This document shows, one piece after another, positions 48,400-64,000 of a stretch of 64,000 nt of DNA. The stretch is from the NCBI GenBank assembly GCA_002811645.1, contig PDIP01000257.1, positions 24,186 to 88,185 of the forward strand. The letters are read 5' to 3'. The stretch is from Corallochytrium limacisporum. Its lineage: Eukaryota > Opisthokonta. Each line of letters opens with the position of its first letter. Position 1 is the first letter of the stretch. The notes below the pieces were generated by a model that saw only the letters and a list, made by a program, of their open reading frames with translations, searched no databases and had not been told where the DNA came from. The position numbers and the translations under genes are program-made.

Positions 48400-51300
48400 A
48401 TGGGGGCTAAGGAGAGGTCAGAAAAACAACAGAGCACCGCTGCGACCGGGTCTGCGAGGCGGAGGAGGAGCGTCGAGCGAGGCACCGGTTCATCTCGCAG
48501 TGCAAAACTTGCGGCATATTATCATGAGGTATACGAACTGATTCTTGACGACCAGCACCCCGTAACAGGTCTCATCCCGGAAGGCTCATTAGGAGAAGAG
48601 GGGCAGGATGGAAACCATGCGTGGGTGCGATTTAATCTGTATGCTATTCAGGCTGCCTGGGCTCTGGCCATTGCGCTGAGAAATGAGGCTAGTGAAGAAA
48701 CCCGCGCACAAGAATATGAACTGAGGCAAAGAGTAGTGAAGATGATGCGAGGTCTACTATACAGCATGATGCGGCAGGTACATAAAGTGGAAGAGTTTAA
48801 AATGTCACGTTCCACTCAAGATGCCTTGCATGCAAAGTACGCAGTGACAGATGGTGCTCTCGCCTGTGGAGACTACGAATGGGGTCATCTTCAGATTGAT
48901 GCTACCTCTCTCTTCCTTCTGACGCTGGCACAGATGACGGCAAGTGGATTGCAAGTCGTGGCATCTCTGGACGAGGTTGCGTTTGTTCAAAACTTGGTGT
49001 TTTACATCGAGAGAGCGTATCTCACCCCCGACTACGGTATCTGGGAACGTGGCGATAAGACAAATCACGGCGTCGTGGAGCTGAATGCGTCGAGTATTGG
49101 TATGGCAAAGGCCGCATTGGAAGCCATCAACGATCTAGACCTATTCGGGGCACGTGGATCTGCAGATTCAGTCATTCATGTTCTGCATGACGAGATTCGT
49201 CGCAACCATGCTATTTTTGAGAGCCTGTTACCTCGTGAATCGTCATCAAAAGAATGTGACAGTGCTTTACTGACAGTGGTAGGATATCCGGCCTTTGCAG
49301 CGGAAGATTCTCGTTTGGTGGATCAGACGACTCAACGTTGTATCAGGAAGTTGGAGGGACGGTACGGCATGAAGCGGTTTCTGAGGGATGGCTACATGAC
49401 TTCCGAAGAGGACAAGAGTCGTTTGTACTACGAACCGTGGGAGCTGAAAAAGTTTGAAAACATTGAGTGTGAATGGCCAGTATTCTTCCTTCATATCATG
49501 CTGTCAGCATTGTTCCGCGGTGAGTTGGATCGGTATCACGCGTTCAAGGAAAAGCTCTCTCACTGCCTAATACCCTCCGGTGACTATGAATTGGTTCCTC
49601 AGATGTACATTGTGCCCAAGGACCTCATTGAGAAGGAAAAGGCCAATCCACACTCACAGAAACGGGTGGCAGGATATCGGCAACCATTAAAATGGGCACA
49701 GAGTCTTTGGATTGTGTGCCGCCTATTGGAGGAAGGGTACGTCAGCCCTGGTGAGCTAGACCCCATCAATAGGCGACAATACGATAAGGCCATAAAGGAT
49801 GTGGCTGTACAGATTAGTATCATGGCAGAGAATGCCACGGTCCAAGGAAAGCTGCGAGCTCATGGGATCTTGAGCCAAACCCGAGAAGAACTGGCGCCGA
49901 TCAAAATTTTGGCGTGGAAAGATTTAGAATCTGCCTACCGAAAGCTTGGTGTGTGCGATAAACTCAGCCTCAGTGGTCGACCAGCGTCATCAGTTGGACC
50001 ACTGAGTACGTCAAAGGTGTACCGAGTAGGGGACCAACTGTATTTGTTCACACCACAGTTCATGGATTTGAGTAAGTACTATCTTACTTACGACACGGAC
50101 TACCTCGTAGACTCCGTCCGCACGAACTTGGCCTTTGTGCGTAACAATTGGCGCATGATTGGTCGACCCACCATGTTAATCGTGATGACTCAAGATATGT
50201 TGGAGAGCGAAGGGGATCTCGCGAAGACCAGTTTGATGAGGCTCCTGCAAAGCTTTGTCAGCGGATTCTGCAACGGCGTTCGCATCCGAATGGGCCGACT
50301 GCAATATCATCTCAACACGTGCTGCTATGAGAATCTCAGCTTCATTGTGGACAAAGCGGATGCCTTCGACGCCGGCGAAGCCCTGAGTGCCGCGGTGGCC
50401 CCAATGCTTCCTTTGGACAAGAGTGCCACTCTTGCACAGCAGGACACTACGCAAGGAGATGCTGTCTCGGCTTTGACAAGAGCCAGTTCGGCGAAGGGCG
50501 CTGCCCGTTTCAGCGTATCGTCATCCGTTGAGCATATTGATCTAAAAATCTCCAGCAGTCAAGACCTCAGTGAGATAGAGAACGAGTACCCCGAGCGACT
50601 ACGGACGTCGTTCCTGAGTAGTACTTCTGGCAATATGTACAAACAGGCCTTAGTACAGAGGTACGGAAGTGTATCAGCGTCGAATCTATTGGCGCAGCTC
50701 AAGGACACGACACTTTTGCAAGATCAGATTGATATTTTGCACTACCTGTATATGACTGAGGGCGAGCACTACGTTACCGGAGTAAACGAAGATGGTACGG
50801 AGGTGACGGTGCATCATTTGCTGGAGGAAGTGTACACTAAAGCGGGCAAGCTCAGGATTTGGGCACTAGTACGTCATACTGGTGGTATGCTGGGTAAGAA
50901 AGTTGATGATCTCGCCCAGGCCGTTACAGAACTGTTGGTCCATCAGAAGCAGATCACGTTCGGCTCGGCACCAGACGAAGTTGTAGTAACCACACCGCTG
51001 AAAGATGAAGAAATGCGGTCCCTGATTCGTAAATGCTGCGAAGGTGACATTACGGCAGCGTTACTTACTGAGGAAGTGTTCGTTTACTTGAGCATGTTCG
51101 TGAGATCCGAGCCCATGGTCTTTGCGGAGATGGTGCGCCTCCGAATCGGGCTCATTGTGCGTGTGATGAAGAGTGAACTTGCTCGCACCCATCGTTGCCT
51201 GCCAGATCAGGCGACGGAACATCTGTTGAACTTAAGTCCCTACCAGGTAAAAACTATTCTGCACCATATTGTCACCGGTAGCGAGGTGCAAAATACTATT

Positions 51301-51987
51301 GACCGGCAGGTTGACCATTCCTTCCGCAGAGGTGAAGATGTCATCCGTGAGGACAACATCCAGAAGCTTCAACAGGAGCTGTCACGAGAGGAGAGTCACC
51401 TCGAAGAGGTAGAGCCCTATCACGGCGGTGAGAACGGAGAAAAGGATGGTTCCGAACAAGGTCTGTGGAAACGTCGTCGGCAGCTGGATGGAGCCCTGAA
51501 TCGTGTGCCCCTCAAGTTCTACCCCGGTGTCTGGCGCGTTCTAGAGCGATTTGGTGGTATCAGGATAGGTGGGTCAGCTTTGCCGCGTCACCCTACAGTC
51601 GATGAGATGACCGCGGGCGAATTTAAGTTTGCGATGAAGGTTGAGGGCTTGCTGAATAGTATTGAGACACCGGAGTGGCGGCAATTAGCCATCGAAGTCC
51701 TCATGTTGTTGTCATTGGCCACTGAAAAATTCTCACCGAAGACCATGGATGTCACCATTGACGTCGATGAGATTATTCGGGCGGCAGTCAGACTGTACCA
51801 AACGGAGGTTCTTGGTGAAGGGGAGGAATTGACCGAAGAAGAGCTTGTGCCTGTGTTCTTCGACTCGGCTCCATCTGGTAGCTATGGCACGATCACATAC
51901 ATCTCACGGGCATGTGTCACCTTCTTCCTCGACAATGCTGGGGCGCATCTCCACACAGCCGACGGTGCTGGATGTCCAGTCCAGTAG
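48400..51987 (+). CDS. Phosphorylase kinase regulatory subunit alpha/beta
   Basis: Regulatory subunit of the kinase that activates glycogen phosphorylase. The 1195-residue length and sequence match animal PHKA/PHKB. The glucoamylase-like N-terminal domain has PVTGLIPEGS, HLQIDATSLFLLTLAQMTAS, EVAFVQNLVFYIERAY, GIWERGDKTNHGVVELNASS and GMAKAALEAINDLDLFGARG, all near-identical to the animal proteins. The C-terminus ends in CPVQ, a CaaX box that suits farnesylation; the animal subunits are also prenylated at CaaX boxes. Only one alpha/beta-type gene is visible here, so it may represent an undivided ancestor-like form or one of two paralogues. The N-terminus is Arg/Ser-rich (ARRRRSVERG). Single exon, in tandem with PEX12. 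Confidence 0.95.
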   Translation: MGAKERSEKQQSTAATGSARRRRSVERGTGSSRSAKLAAYYHEVYELILDDQHPVTGLIPEGSLGEEGQDGNHAWVRFNLYAIQAAWALAIALRNEASEETRAQEYELRQRVVKMMRGLLYSMMRQVHKVEEFKMSRSTQDALHAKYAVTDGALACGDYEWGHLQIDATSLFLLTLAQMTASGLQVVASLDEVAFVQNLVFYIERAYLTPDYGIWERGDKTNHGVVELNASSIGMAKAALEAINDLDLFGARGSADSVIHVLHDEIRRNHAIFESLLPRESSSKECDSALLTVVGYPAFAAEDSRLVDQTTQRCIRKLEGRYGMKRFLRDGYMTSEEDKSRLYYEPWELKKFENIECEWPVFFLHIMLSALFRGELDRYHAFKEKLSHCLIPSGDYELVPQMYIVPKDLIEKEKANPHSQKRVAGYRQPLKWAQSLWIVCRLLEEGYVSPGELDPINRRQYDKAIKDVAVQISIMAENATVQGKLRAHGILSQTREELAPIKILAWKDLESAYRKLGVCDKLSLSGRPASSVGPLSTSKVYRVGDQLYLFTPQFMDLSKYYLTYDTDYLVDSVRTNLAFVRNNWRMIGRPTMLIVMTQDMLESEGDLAKTSLMRLLQSFVSGFCNGVRIRMGRLQYHLNTCCYENLSFIVDKADAFDAGEALSAAVAPMLPLDKSATLAQQDTTQGDAVSALTRASSAKGAARFSVSSSVEHIDLKISSSQDLSEIENEYPERLRTSFLSSTSGNMYKQALVQRYGSVSASNLLAQLKDTTLLQDQIDILHYLYMTEGEHYVTGVNEDGTEVTVHHLLEEVYTKAGKLRIWALVRHTGGMLGKKVDDLAQAVTELLVHQKQITFGSAPDEVVVTTPLKDEEMRSLIRKCCEGDITAALLTEEVFVYLSMFVRSEPMVFAEMVRLRIGLIVRVMKSELARTHRCLPDQATEHLLNLSPYQVKTILHHIVTGSEVQNTIDRQVDHSFRRGEDVIREDNIQKLQQELSREESHLEEVEPYHGGENGEKDGSEQGLWKRRRQLDGALNRVPLKFYPGVWRVLERFGGIRIGGSALPRHPTVDEMTAGEFKFAMKVEGLLNSIETPEWRQLAIEVLMLLSLATEKFSPKTMDVTIDVDEIIRAAVRLYQTEVLGEGEELTEEELVPVFFDSAPSGSYGTITYISRACVTFFLDNAGAHLHTADGAGCPVQ

Positions 51988-52518
51988 GCCAAAGTATCCA
52001 TGATTGGGCAGCTTGCAGACACCCCTGGAGACGTAGGTCGCGGACAGCGGACCTCGTCGATTAGCAAACTTCAAACTATTTGTAAGCATAAGATAGAGTA
52101 GTATGATTGCCAGGACAATTAACGCGTTGACTGACGGATTGGTGGCTGAAACAAGCTAAAATGTGGAGTCTTCAACGCGTAGCCCCGCCTCCCTCCTTTT
52201 TGGATGAACCCCTACACCCTCCTCTGCCAGAGTTTTGGGCGCGGTTCTAATTTTAGACAGAGGCCTCAACTCTTCCCAACCCTAATGTTTCTTTCGAACT
52301 GTGGGGGCAGGTTTTCGTTCAGACGGACTGGACGGGTACGCACGAAATGTTTTGTGCAGGTTCGACATTACCCGGTTTTCAGTGCTACAAGAAAAGGTGA
52401 ACCATAGTTATTCATATCACGACGAGATTTAGGTTTGTGTATTCAGAAAACCCATGCGAGACGAAGCGTCCGGCGAAATATGTACGCAAGTATATCATTG
52501 CCTTTGTAAACAGAAATC
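51988..52518 (+). other. Tandem spacer before PEX12
   Basis: A 531-base spacer with no gene. A telobox-like CAACCCTAAT lies at about 52277-52286, some 230 bases before PEX12. Confidence 0.4.
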
Positions 52519-53589
52519 ATGTCGGACTTTGCAGTGTTTTTAGACTATGACACGGACGTAGGCCGGCCCTATGTGTTTGAAGTCTTCGCTGCTGATGGTA
52601 TGAGTGGCATGTTCAAGCCTGCCATTCAATACACTCTGGACGTCATTGCATCACGTTACCCCAGAGTGTTCCGAAAATTGGCAGACCACATTGATGAGTC
52701 TTATCTAGGGTTCTTATTGTTTCTCGAGCAGTACTATATTTGGCGCTATCATGGTACACTTTCAGAGAATTTTTACGGACTCAAGCGGATGGCCTCCAAA
52801 GATCCTGATCCAGAAGTACGTGGACCGGTGGAGCTGTCGTCGAGTATGAAGCTTAGAGCCCTGCTGGCAGTGGCAGTGGTACCGTACATAAGGGCGAAAC
52901 TAGACAGAATGGCCTCACCACAGCAATCATCATCGAGCGCAGGAAGTGACAGGAATACGGAAGATGGAATGTTGGGAAAATTGCGGGCCCTGGTGCGGAA
53001 AGTCTGGCCGGTGGCCAAAAGCTTGTGGGATGTTGTCTGCTTCTTCTATGTGATTGCCTACATGTACGGCAAGAGTAAGTACCACCATCCTTTGCTCCAC
53101 GTTATGGGAATGGAGATCCGTCGTTTGGACATGGCTGATGCACAACGGCTGGAAAAATACCAGAATCGACCATTCGATTGGCGGCGCTACAGTCCTGTTC
53201 ATTCCAATCCGCTGCGGATCCTTGGCAGGCTTACAACCAACGGGCTCGAAACCTTGCGAGCAGCACTGCCGCTATCAATCTTCCTCCTCAAGTTTTTGGA
53301 ATGGTACTATTCGAGTGGCAAAGACAAGGAGCAGGAGGGCCTTCCTGTCCCGCCACCGCCGCCAGCCCCGGAAACCCCAAAGTCAGCCATGATTCGGCCT
53401 CCGTCGGACAAGACGGACTGTCCGATCTGCCAACAGAAGCGCACTAACGATGCTGCACTGTCCACAACGGGGTACGTCTTCTGCTATCCATGCATCTTTC
53501 GCTACGTGCGGGATGAGAAGCACTGTCCCATCACGCTGGAACCAGCTGACACAGACGACATTATCAAGATCTATTCCGATGCCTTCTGA
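52519..53589 (+). CDS. PEX12: Peroxin-12, RING subunit of the peroxisomal ubiquitin ligase
   Basis: Works with PEX2 and PEX10 in the peroxisome membrane to ubiquitinate the import receptor PEX5 so it can be recycled. The 356-residue length is close to that of human PEX12. The N-terminal family text includes RPYVFEVFAADGMSG, YPRVFRKLADHIDE and FLLFLEQYYIWRYHGTLSEN, typical of PEX12. Hydrophobic segments follow at about 115-130, 160-190 and 235-255. The C-terminal RING has DCPICQQKRTNDAALSTTGY, FCYPCIFRYV and HCPIT, that is, fewer Cys/His ligands than a full RING, as known for PEX12. A Pro-rich linker (PVPPPPPAPETPK) precedes it. Intronless. Confidence 0.96.
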   Translation: MSDFAVFLDYDTDVGRPYVFEVFAADGMSGMFKPAIQYTLDVIASRYPRVFRKLADHIDESYLGFLLFLEQYYIWRYHGTLSENFYGLKRMASKDPDPEVRGPVELSSSMKLRALLAVAVVPYIRAKLDRMASPQQSSSSAGSDRNTEDGMLGKLRALVRKVWPVAKSLWDVVCFFYVIAYMYGKSKYHHPLLHVMGMEIRRLDMADAQRLEKYQNRPFDWRRYSPVHSNPLRILGRLTTNGLETLRAALPLSIFLLKFLEWYYSSGKDKEQEGLPVPPPPPAPETPKSAMIRPPSDKTDCPICQQKRTNDAALSTTGYVFCYPCIFRYVRDEKHCPITLEPADTDDIIKIYSDAF

Positions 53590-56240
53590 ACCATCATCAT
53601 CATTATCATATTCTGTAACATCGTGGCACATTGTCACACCATGGATCATATTACATACATAGGACATATGTCCACCCCCATTTTCGCCCTGTAAGTGTAG
53701 GCTTGATGACCGGTAAGGCACACCACCTTCTCGGTCTTGGCCTGAGCAACTTTCGTCGAAATATAATCAATAATATATAATCAATATATCGAAATGCCCT
53801 TGGGTTGCCCACACTGCGGTTCTTCTCGGTGGCCTCGTCGTCAGCAGCGCTGCTTAAAGTATGACCATCAGCACCTTCTTTTGTACCACAGTTCCGTTAC
53901 GGAGGTTATATTAAGAAAACGCCTGCTCTTGACGACTGCTAACGCCACCAAACACCTCCCCCCTCCCCCCCCCCACCGGGGGTGAATATCGTTCCCGTCT
54001 CTCCGCGCGACGTAACCCAACAAACAATGGCCCTCCGGTCCCGGAACGGAACCGAACAGAAGAATGACTCTTACGTCCGGGTACTCCACCCAACGCGCCG
54101 CCGCCGTTTAGAACCCAAGGTTGGGGTACAAGGGCCCTGCCTGAGGATCTTTTCCAACCGTCAGCCCACTGAGGGAAGAGAGAGGGTGCCACGCACTCCT
54201 GGCTGGCATACGACCCCGGTGCCGAAGCATGTGACGGCTGCGAGGGAGCGATTTCTCGAAATGGAACAGACTGACGGAACGAGTTCAAAAATATAGATGT
54301 CGTGGTACCAGCATCACACATCCAATTCATTCAGTAGACGATCTCGTGTAATAGAAATGGAGAAAGGCTGTGTGCTTCAAGGGAAGTAGTCTCGATGGCG
54401 ATGACGATGTGTGCCTCAGATCGATTACCTCCCGCCTGAAAATCTCAGTTCGCCATTGCCCTAGGCCATTAGGTATCGGAAGGTGTGACCTATCTTACAC
54501 ATCGTTCCTGCTCCGGAATCTGTCCGTCTCTTATTAAATTTGAATTGTTATCGCTCTGAGATATTGAGTGCACGGACTCGAAGTGTGTGAAACCGGTGCC
54601 GCTGTGGCTGAGCTGCAAAAAAAACCAACGAGCGCGGATTCTCAAGCAAAGTGCAACCACACTCATGCCACAGAACCCCCCCTGGAGTAAAGCGTTCCAC
54701 CTTAGGTAGTGTTCGTACTGGACCTGCCGATGGATGCAGGAAGTGCCCATTGGCTAACACTTTCATCGGGCAGCCTGCTGGTAGGCTCGGGCTGGCTGGC
54801 TTGTTGTTCTTGTGACTTGGGCCTCCTTCCCCTCTCCCAGCAGCAGGAGTATAATCGCATCGCACACAAAAAGTCACACACACGCGTACTCACGATGGGC
54901 AGCGGCCTGCCCAAAAAAGAAATGAAACACGAAACGGAACCACTGCGACATCGTGGATTCCGGAGAGAGGGAGAGAGAGAGAGTCTCAACGGCGGCGAAC
55001 GAACGGTAGCTTTCCTCTATTTTTGCCCCGCGCGCTTCGTTCTCTATATTCCCGGTACCACGGCGAACGTGTGGGAGCGTCGACGAGCCATTGAGTAATC
55101 ACTGCTACTGCAAGGAAAAAGGACGAAGGACGAAGGGGGGGGAGGAGAGGGGGATCCGGAAGCATGGCCTCCCCCTTCCCGGTCCCTTTCTCCGTCCCTC
55201 CCCTCGTCTAACTCTCTTCCCCTCACTCCGTACTTTTTTTGTGTCTCGCTCTCGCACCCCCCCCCCCTCTCCCCCTTGGGCCGCCAGCAAAACATGATTT
55301 CAAATGCACGCTGGTTGCCTTTTCTTTTTCCGCTTTTATTGTATTTGTGTTTTTTTTGGGGCTGGTGGGGGATAAGGAGGGGAGGGGGGGGCTCGATGCC
55401 TTAATCGGGACAGCAGTTGGGCCGCCTCCCCTCCTTCCCTGGGTTGTATACCTCCCTACTTTTCCCGCTCACCCTAACTTTAGGCCCTTTTGCTTATGAA
55501 TTTCGAAGGCGAAAAGGCAAAAGGGGGAGGGAGGGGAGAGGCAAGGCACACCGCTGTTTGTGGGTGAGACGGGGAAACACGGTGAGAGAGAGACCGGGGT
55601 GGGGGGGAGGGGTCCGGCTTTTCAGGAGGAGCACGAGGGCGGCCCATAAAACTCTCAGCCAAATTTTTGTGGTGGTCTGTGTTCGCCGCGGTGGAATGAA
55701 AAAGAAACAGACTGAGAGGGATTGAGCGCACTGTGTGTGTGTGTGCAGCAGCAGTCGTGTGTGTGTGTGTGCAGCGGTCATTTCTCACCCAGCCAGGAGA
55801 CGTTTTCTGAATTTGTATTGTCTGGGCCTTTCCCATTTTTGGTGGATGCTAAATTTGGCGGTACCGTTGTAAAAATCATTTCTTTATTTTTTTGGGCCAT
55901 CGGAGAGCATCACTAACTGCAATGTTTTGGTTTCTTAGGGCTGCGCAGAAAAGCGTACCGTAAATTGTACACATTCTACAAACAGAGTAGCAAAAATCAT
56001 TGATCAAGCTATTAGAGGCCCCAGGTACTATTCTATGTAGTCGGACAAACTGATCACGGACAATCAGTGGTGCTGGCAGCGATTGGTTCTGCTTGTAGTA
56101 CCAGCACATATTGTTAGTCACTGAGGGACAACGAACAAACAATTTACACTGCGACGCAGCTCAGGTCGAAAATGAGAGCGGAACGTTAGCAGGCTGACGT
56201 CGACGGTAGGAGTCATAAAGACACAAAGAAGTGACAGATA
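53590..56240. other. 2.65-kb spacer between PEX12 and Smaug-like gene
   Basis: Holds poly(C) runs at 53965-53974 and 55257-55267, purine-rich and T-rich tracts, and a GT-type repeat (about 55731-55771). A plus-strand frame of 104 codons (53982-54296) is basic but unrecognised. No gene supported. Confidence 0.5.
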
Positions 56241-58643
56241 ATGTTGGGAGACGGTTACGGGGAGTCGAGCTCTCCTGTGTATCAGGAACTCCAGCACATG
56301 CTGGCACATCTGACCAACATAGAAAAACTAGAAGCCATCGCTGGCTTGGTCCAACGACTTCCTGAACGACAAGCCTTTCTACTGTCGACCATGTTGCGCG
56401 CAGAGTATGGCGTATTCCAAAGCCCCAGCATTCAAGAAGCCAACGATGTTTCATCCGTGCAGGACGCGGGTAATGTGTTGACCATGCGCAGAGATCGGGC
56501 TTCACTCATTCAGGCTTTGCAGTGGCTGAACAAAGGCCTCCCCTTAATGGCTGACAATGCCAATGAGTCGCTGGCAAAGTGCTATTCAAACTTTATCCAT
56601 TACGCGGCCGGCCGTGATATTTGTGGTAACATCGAGGAGACAGACCTTGTACTTATTCATGATCTTTGCAGAGTAGCGGCTATGCACCCTGCCTTTTCTT
56701 TGGACCAGCGGGAATCATTCACGCAGTTGAAGCAGTACCTGCAACGGGAGTACCCAAGCCTATCCCAAAGCACGCAGAGCAGCACTTCTTCGGCAGCTCT
56801 GGGTGGGCCTTTCCAAATGCGCAGCGGCTCAGTTGACTTCCATCGTGAAGTCTCAAACTACGGCCCAGCCACCATGGCGTCCCAAGGCAGCAACTACCGT
56901 AACACTGTCGCTGCACCTCGCTGGCAGACCAGCGGAGGACCCTCTACCCTTGCCCCTGGAGGGCCTCGCAGAGATACCGTTCCAAACATGGGACCGTTGT
57001 CAATGTTTGCAAACCCGGCAGGGGCCGGAGATGGCTCTCACTTTGGCAACTACGGCAGGGACGCTGGTGCGACCGGCGCCCTTCCGGAGGGCATCGACGA
57101 AGGCGAGGACTTGTTCCTTCAGCGCATGCAGCAGCGATACAATATGAGTTCTCTGGGGGTAGGCGCCACTGCTCCAGCAACAATTGGTGCCGGTAAGAGT
57201 GGCCAGAACGCAAGTGCGGACATTGGGGGTGCGTTCCGTGCCCCTGGGCTTGACACTGCCTTCGGACCGATTGGATCCCCCGGTGCAGGTCAATTCCGTG
57301 CCTATCGTGGCATGCAGAACAGTATGTCGATTAGCTCTCTGAATGAAGTTCGTTCGGGGGGTGCCACCGATATGGGTCGCAGACCTTCCTACACTCTCGA
57401 TCCCCGGGCAAATAGGCAGCGCCGGCACACAGAATCGTTTGCCGAGGAAGTGGTCGAGGGGCCAGAGGCACCTGAGCAAGGAAGCTCTCTGTTTGCGCAT
57501 CAGCCTCAGAACGAACAAGGGACCAGTAGAGAAAACATGGACCACACTGCCAAACTGGCATTGCAGGCAGCTGAGCTATCTCTGGAAGGTAGTAGTGTGC
57601 CCGAACTGAAGAATGCGGGACTCGCACCTGCGGCAGAAGAGGACACGGCAGCCAATCAGTCGGGCTCTGCAGCAGGGGATGCTGCCTCCGCGGGACCCAC
57701 TGGTAGGGTTTCCAACCGCCCGGCCCCACTGAGCTACGCGGGTGTTGCGTCCAAGAAGGGATCCGTTGACCGCGGTCCTATACGCAGTATAAGTAACACA
57801 TCTTCTCCCGGGGATGACCCGCACGGAGATCTGCGTCGGGACTATAGTTGGGATCCGAATATGAGCAACGGCAATCACGGTACCTGGCCTCGCGGTGGGA
57901 CCTGGGGCGCTGATGGAAACGGTGATCTGCAGGATCAGTCCACCCCCATTCACGAGGACGCAAATGGTTTCGAAGGCAGTCTCTCCAAGGCGTCCCCCAA
58001 TGGTAACGGGGAGAGCAGCACCAGAACCAGTGCCCAGTCTGGCTTCCCAGAGAATCCTGATATTCGCATGCAAGACATCCCCCACTGGTTGAAGTCATTG
58101 CGCCTGCACAAGTACATTGACACGTTCAAGGATATCTCCTTTGATGACATGCTGCAGCTCACAAACGAGGATCTCGAACAACGCGGTGTCACCGCCGCAG
58201 GTGCTCGCCGCAAGCTGCTGCTGAGCATTGAGAAGTTGCAAACCCGGGATACCATTTTACGGGACTGCCAGTCCTCTATAAGCGTAGATGAAACCTTTCA
58301 TTCGACCATGGAAACCCTCAAACATGTCCTGAACTCTCCTGGCAAAACTGAAATATCTCGAAATGGCGTTGAGGACTTTGCAACCAAATTCATCAATGTG
58401 CTCAAAGCTGGCATGGACCACGTGACAGAACCACCGGTTCAGGAGCAAAAACTGGTGGCCATGCAGATGCTTGTCAACGATGCGACCCAGAGCTCATGCT
58501 TCTCTGGCCAGCAGCAGAGGCAAATGCGCCAGTGGCAGCAGGAACTGACCCAGATTTCCAGCAAATGGAACCGAAAGCGCAGCAAACGTGTGTCGCGTCC
58601 AGCACACCACAGCCTTGCCGGTAGCGAGACTGTAGCTCAGTGA
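56241..58643 (+). CDS. Smaug/Vts1-like SAM-domain RNA-binding protein
   Basis: Relatives (SAMD4/Smaug, yeast Vts1) bind stem-loops in mRNA through the SAM domain and cause repression or deadenylation. In this 800-residue protein the SAM domain is at about 609-670: DIPHWLKSLRLHKYIDTFKD, then LEQRGVTAAGARRKLLLSIE. The basic GARRK helix start is the RNA-contact surface in the family. The N-terminal 60 residues (IEKLEAIAGLVQRLPERQAF) recall the Smaug similarity region next to the Drosophila and animal N-terminus. The middle is Gly/Ser/Asn-rich and disordered. A helical C-terminal block (about 690-780) ends the protein. The start is the first ATG, directly after a short leader. Its stop is 217 bases from that of the convergent forkhead gene. 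Confidence 0.92.
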   Translation: MLGDGYGESSSPVYQELQHMLAHLTNIEKLEAIAGLVQRLPERQAFLLSTMLRAEYGVFQSPSIQEANDVSSVQDAGNVLTMRRDRASLIQALQWLNKGLPLMADNANESLAKCYSNFIHYAAGRDICGNIEETDLVLIHDLCRVAAMHPAFSLDQRESFTQLKQYLQREYPSLSQSTQSSTSSAALGGPFQMRSGSVDFHREVSNYGPATMASQGSNYRNTVAAPRWQTSGGPSTLAPGGPRRDTVPNMGPLSMFANPAGAGDGSHFGNYGRDAGATGALPEGIDEGEDLFLQRMQQRYNMSSLGVGATAPATIGAGKSGQNASADIGGAFRAPGLDTAFGPIGSPGAGQFRAYRGMQNSMSISSLNEVRSGGATDMGRRPSYTLDPRANRQRRHTESFAEEVVEGPEAPEQGSSLFAHQPQNEQGTSRENMDHTAKLALQAAELSLEGSSVPELKNAGLAPAAEEDTAANQSGSAAGDAASAGPTGRVSNRPAPLSYAGVASKKGSVDRGPIRSISNTSSPGDDPHGDLRRDYSWDPNMSNGNHGTWPRGGTWGADGNGDLQDQSTPIHEDANGFEGSLSKASPNGNGESSTRTSAQSGFPENPDIRMQDIPHWLKSLRLHKYIDTFKDISFDDMLQLTNEDLEQRGVTAAGARRKLLLSIEKLQTRDTILRDCQSSISVDETFHSTMETLKHVLNSPGKTEISRNGVEDFATKFINVLKAGMDHVTEPPVQEQKLVAMQMLVNDATQSSCFSGQQQRQMRQWQQELTQISSKWNRKRSKRVSRPAHHSLAGSETVAQ

Positions 58644-58860
58644 GAAGAGTTCTCATTACCCATGTTGGTGTGCAACAAACCCTAAGCCGGAAAAATATAC
58701 AAATCTTCACGTGATTTTAGAGTTTAGCTTTAACCAAGTTGATTTGGCGAATACCTGTCAAAAGCAATAGAACGTAACAGTGGCCTCATGGCCTACACTT
58801 GGATAGTTAAGTGATCGTTTAACACCATTTTAATGCACATCGCTGTGTCATGGAATGAGT

Positions 58861-64000
<5,140 letters not shown>

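Overview
The window reads as nuclear DNA of an intron-poor unicellular eukaryote, most likely an opisthokont and perhaps a unicellular relative of animals. The reasons are gene content and layout. There is a phosphorylase kinase alpha/beta subunit, an FHA-forkhead factor, a Smaug-type SAM protein, WDR62/MAPKBP1, TRIP4/ASC-1, TATDN3, TMEM161, NEDD8 and SEM1. Nearly every gene is one uninterrupted reading frame. There are no operons and no prokaryotic or viral hallmarks. The exact species cannot be read from the sequence; a Corallochytrium-like lineage is only a guess. I found no rRNA, no credible tRNA, no transposase, no reverse transcriptase and no CRISPR array.

Layout. 1-0.85 kb: simple repeats. 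0.85-9.2 kb: lysophosphatidate acyltransferase (+), TDP1 (+), WDR62-like (-). 10.6-11.7 kb: APRT (+) and a two-intron NEDD8 gene (-), which I rebuilt by hand. 11.7-21.5 kb: gene-poor DNA holding one small, strongly codon-biased gene (14.6-15.0 kb, perhaps lipid-droplet related). 21.5-25.1 kb: TRIP4 (+) and mitochondrial OSGEPL1/Qri7 (-). 26.2-27.3 kb: DHHC palmitoyltransferase (+). 28.0-31.9 kb: O-fucosyltransferase-like type II membrane protein (+) and a coiled-coil protein (-). 32.6-34.0 kb: TATDN3 (+) and SEM1/DSS1 (-). 34.7-36.9 kb: PRA1-family protein (+) and TMEM161-like protein (-). 40.0-41.9 kb: an unrecognised gene with an internal duplication and a Tyr/Gln-rich tail (+). 43.0-47.6 kb: ATG9 (+) and DNA polymerase eta (-), whose coding ends overlap. 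48.4-53.6 kb: phosphorylase kinase subunit (+) and PEX12 (+). 56.2-61.2 kb: Smaug-like (+) and FHA-forkhead (-). 61.2-64 kb: no gene that I can support.

The genes do not form one pathway; they are housekeeping and regulatory genes. Membrane traffic, lipid and organelle functions recur (acyltransferase, DHHC enzyme, PRA1, ATG9, PEX12), as do DNA repair (TDP1, POLH) and ubiquitin/proteasome functions (NEDD8, SEM1, PEX12).

The most distinctive signal is architectural. Eight gene pairs lie tail to tail with only about 96-217 bases between stop codons, or a 53-base coding overlap for ATG9/POLH. Head-to-head and most tandem spacers run from about 0.45 to 6.5 kb and carry repeated poly(C)/poly(G) runs and purine/pyrimidine-biased tracts. 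I did not see a clear new biological system. The best candidates for new biology are the orphan gene at 40.0 kb, the ATG9/POLH antisense overlap, the degenerate FHA domain of the forkhead factor, and the large spacers.
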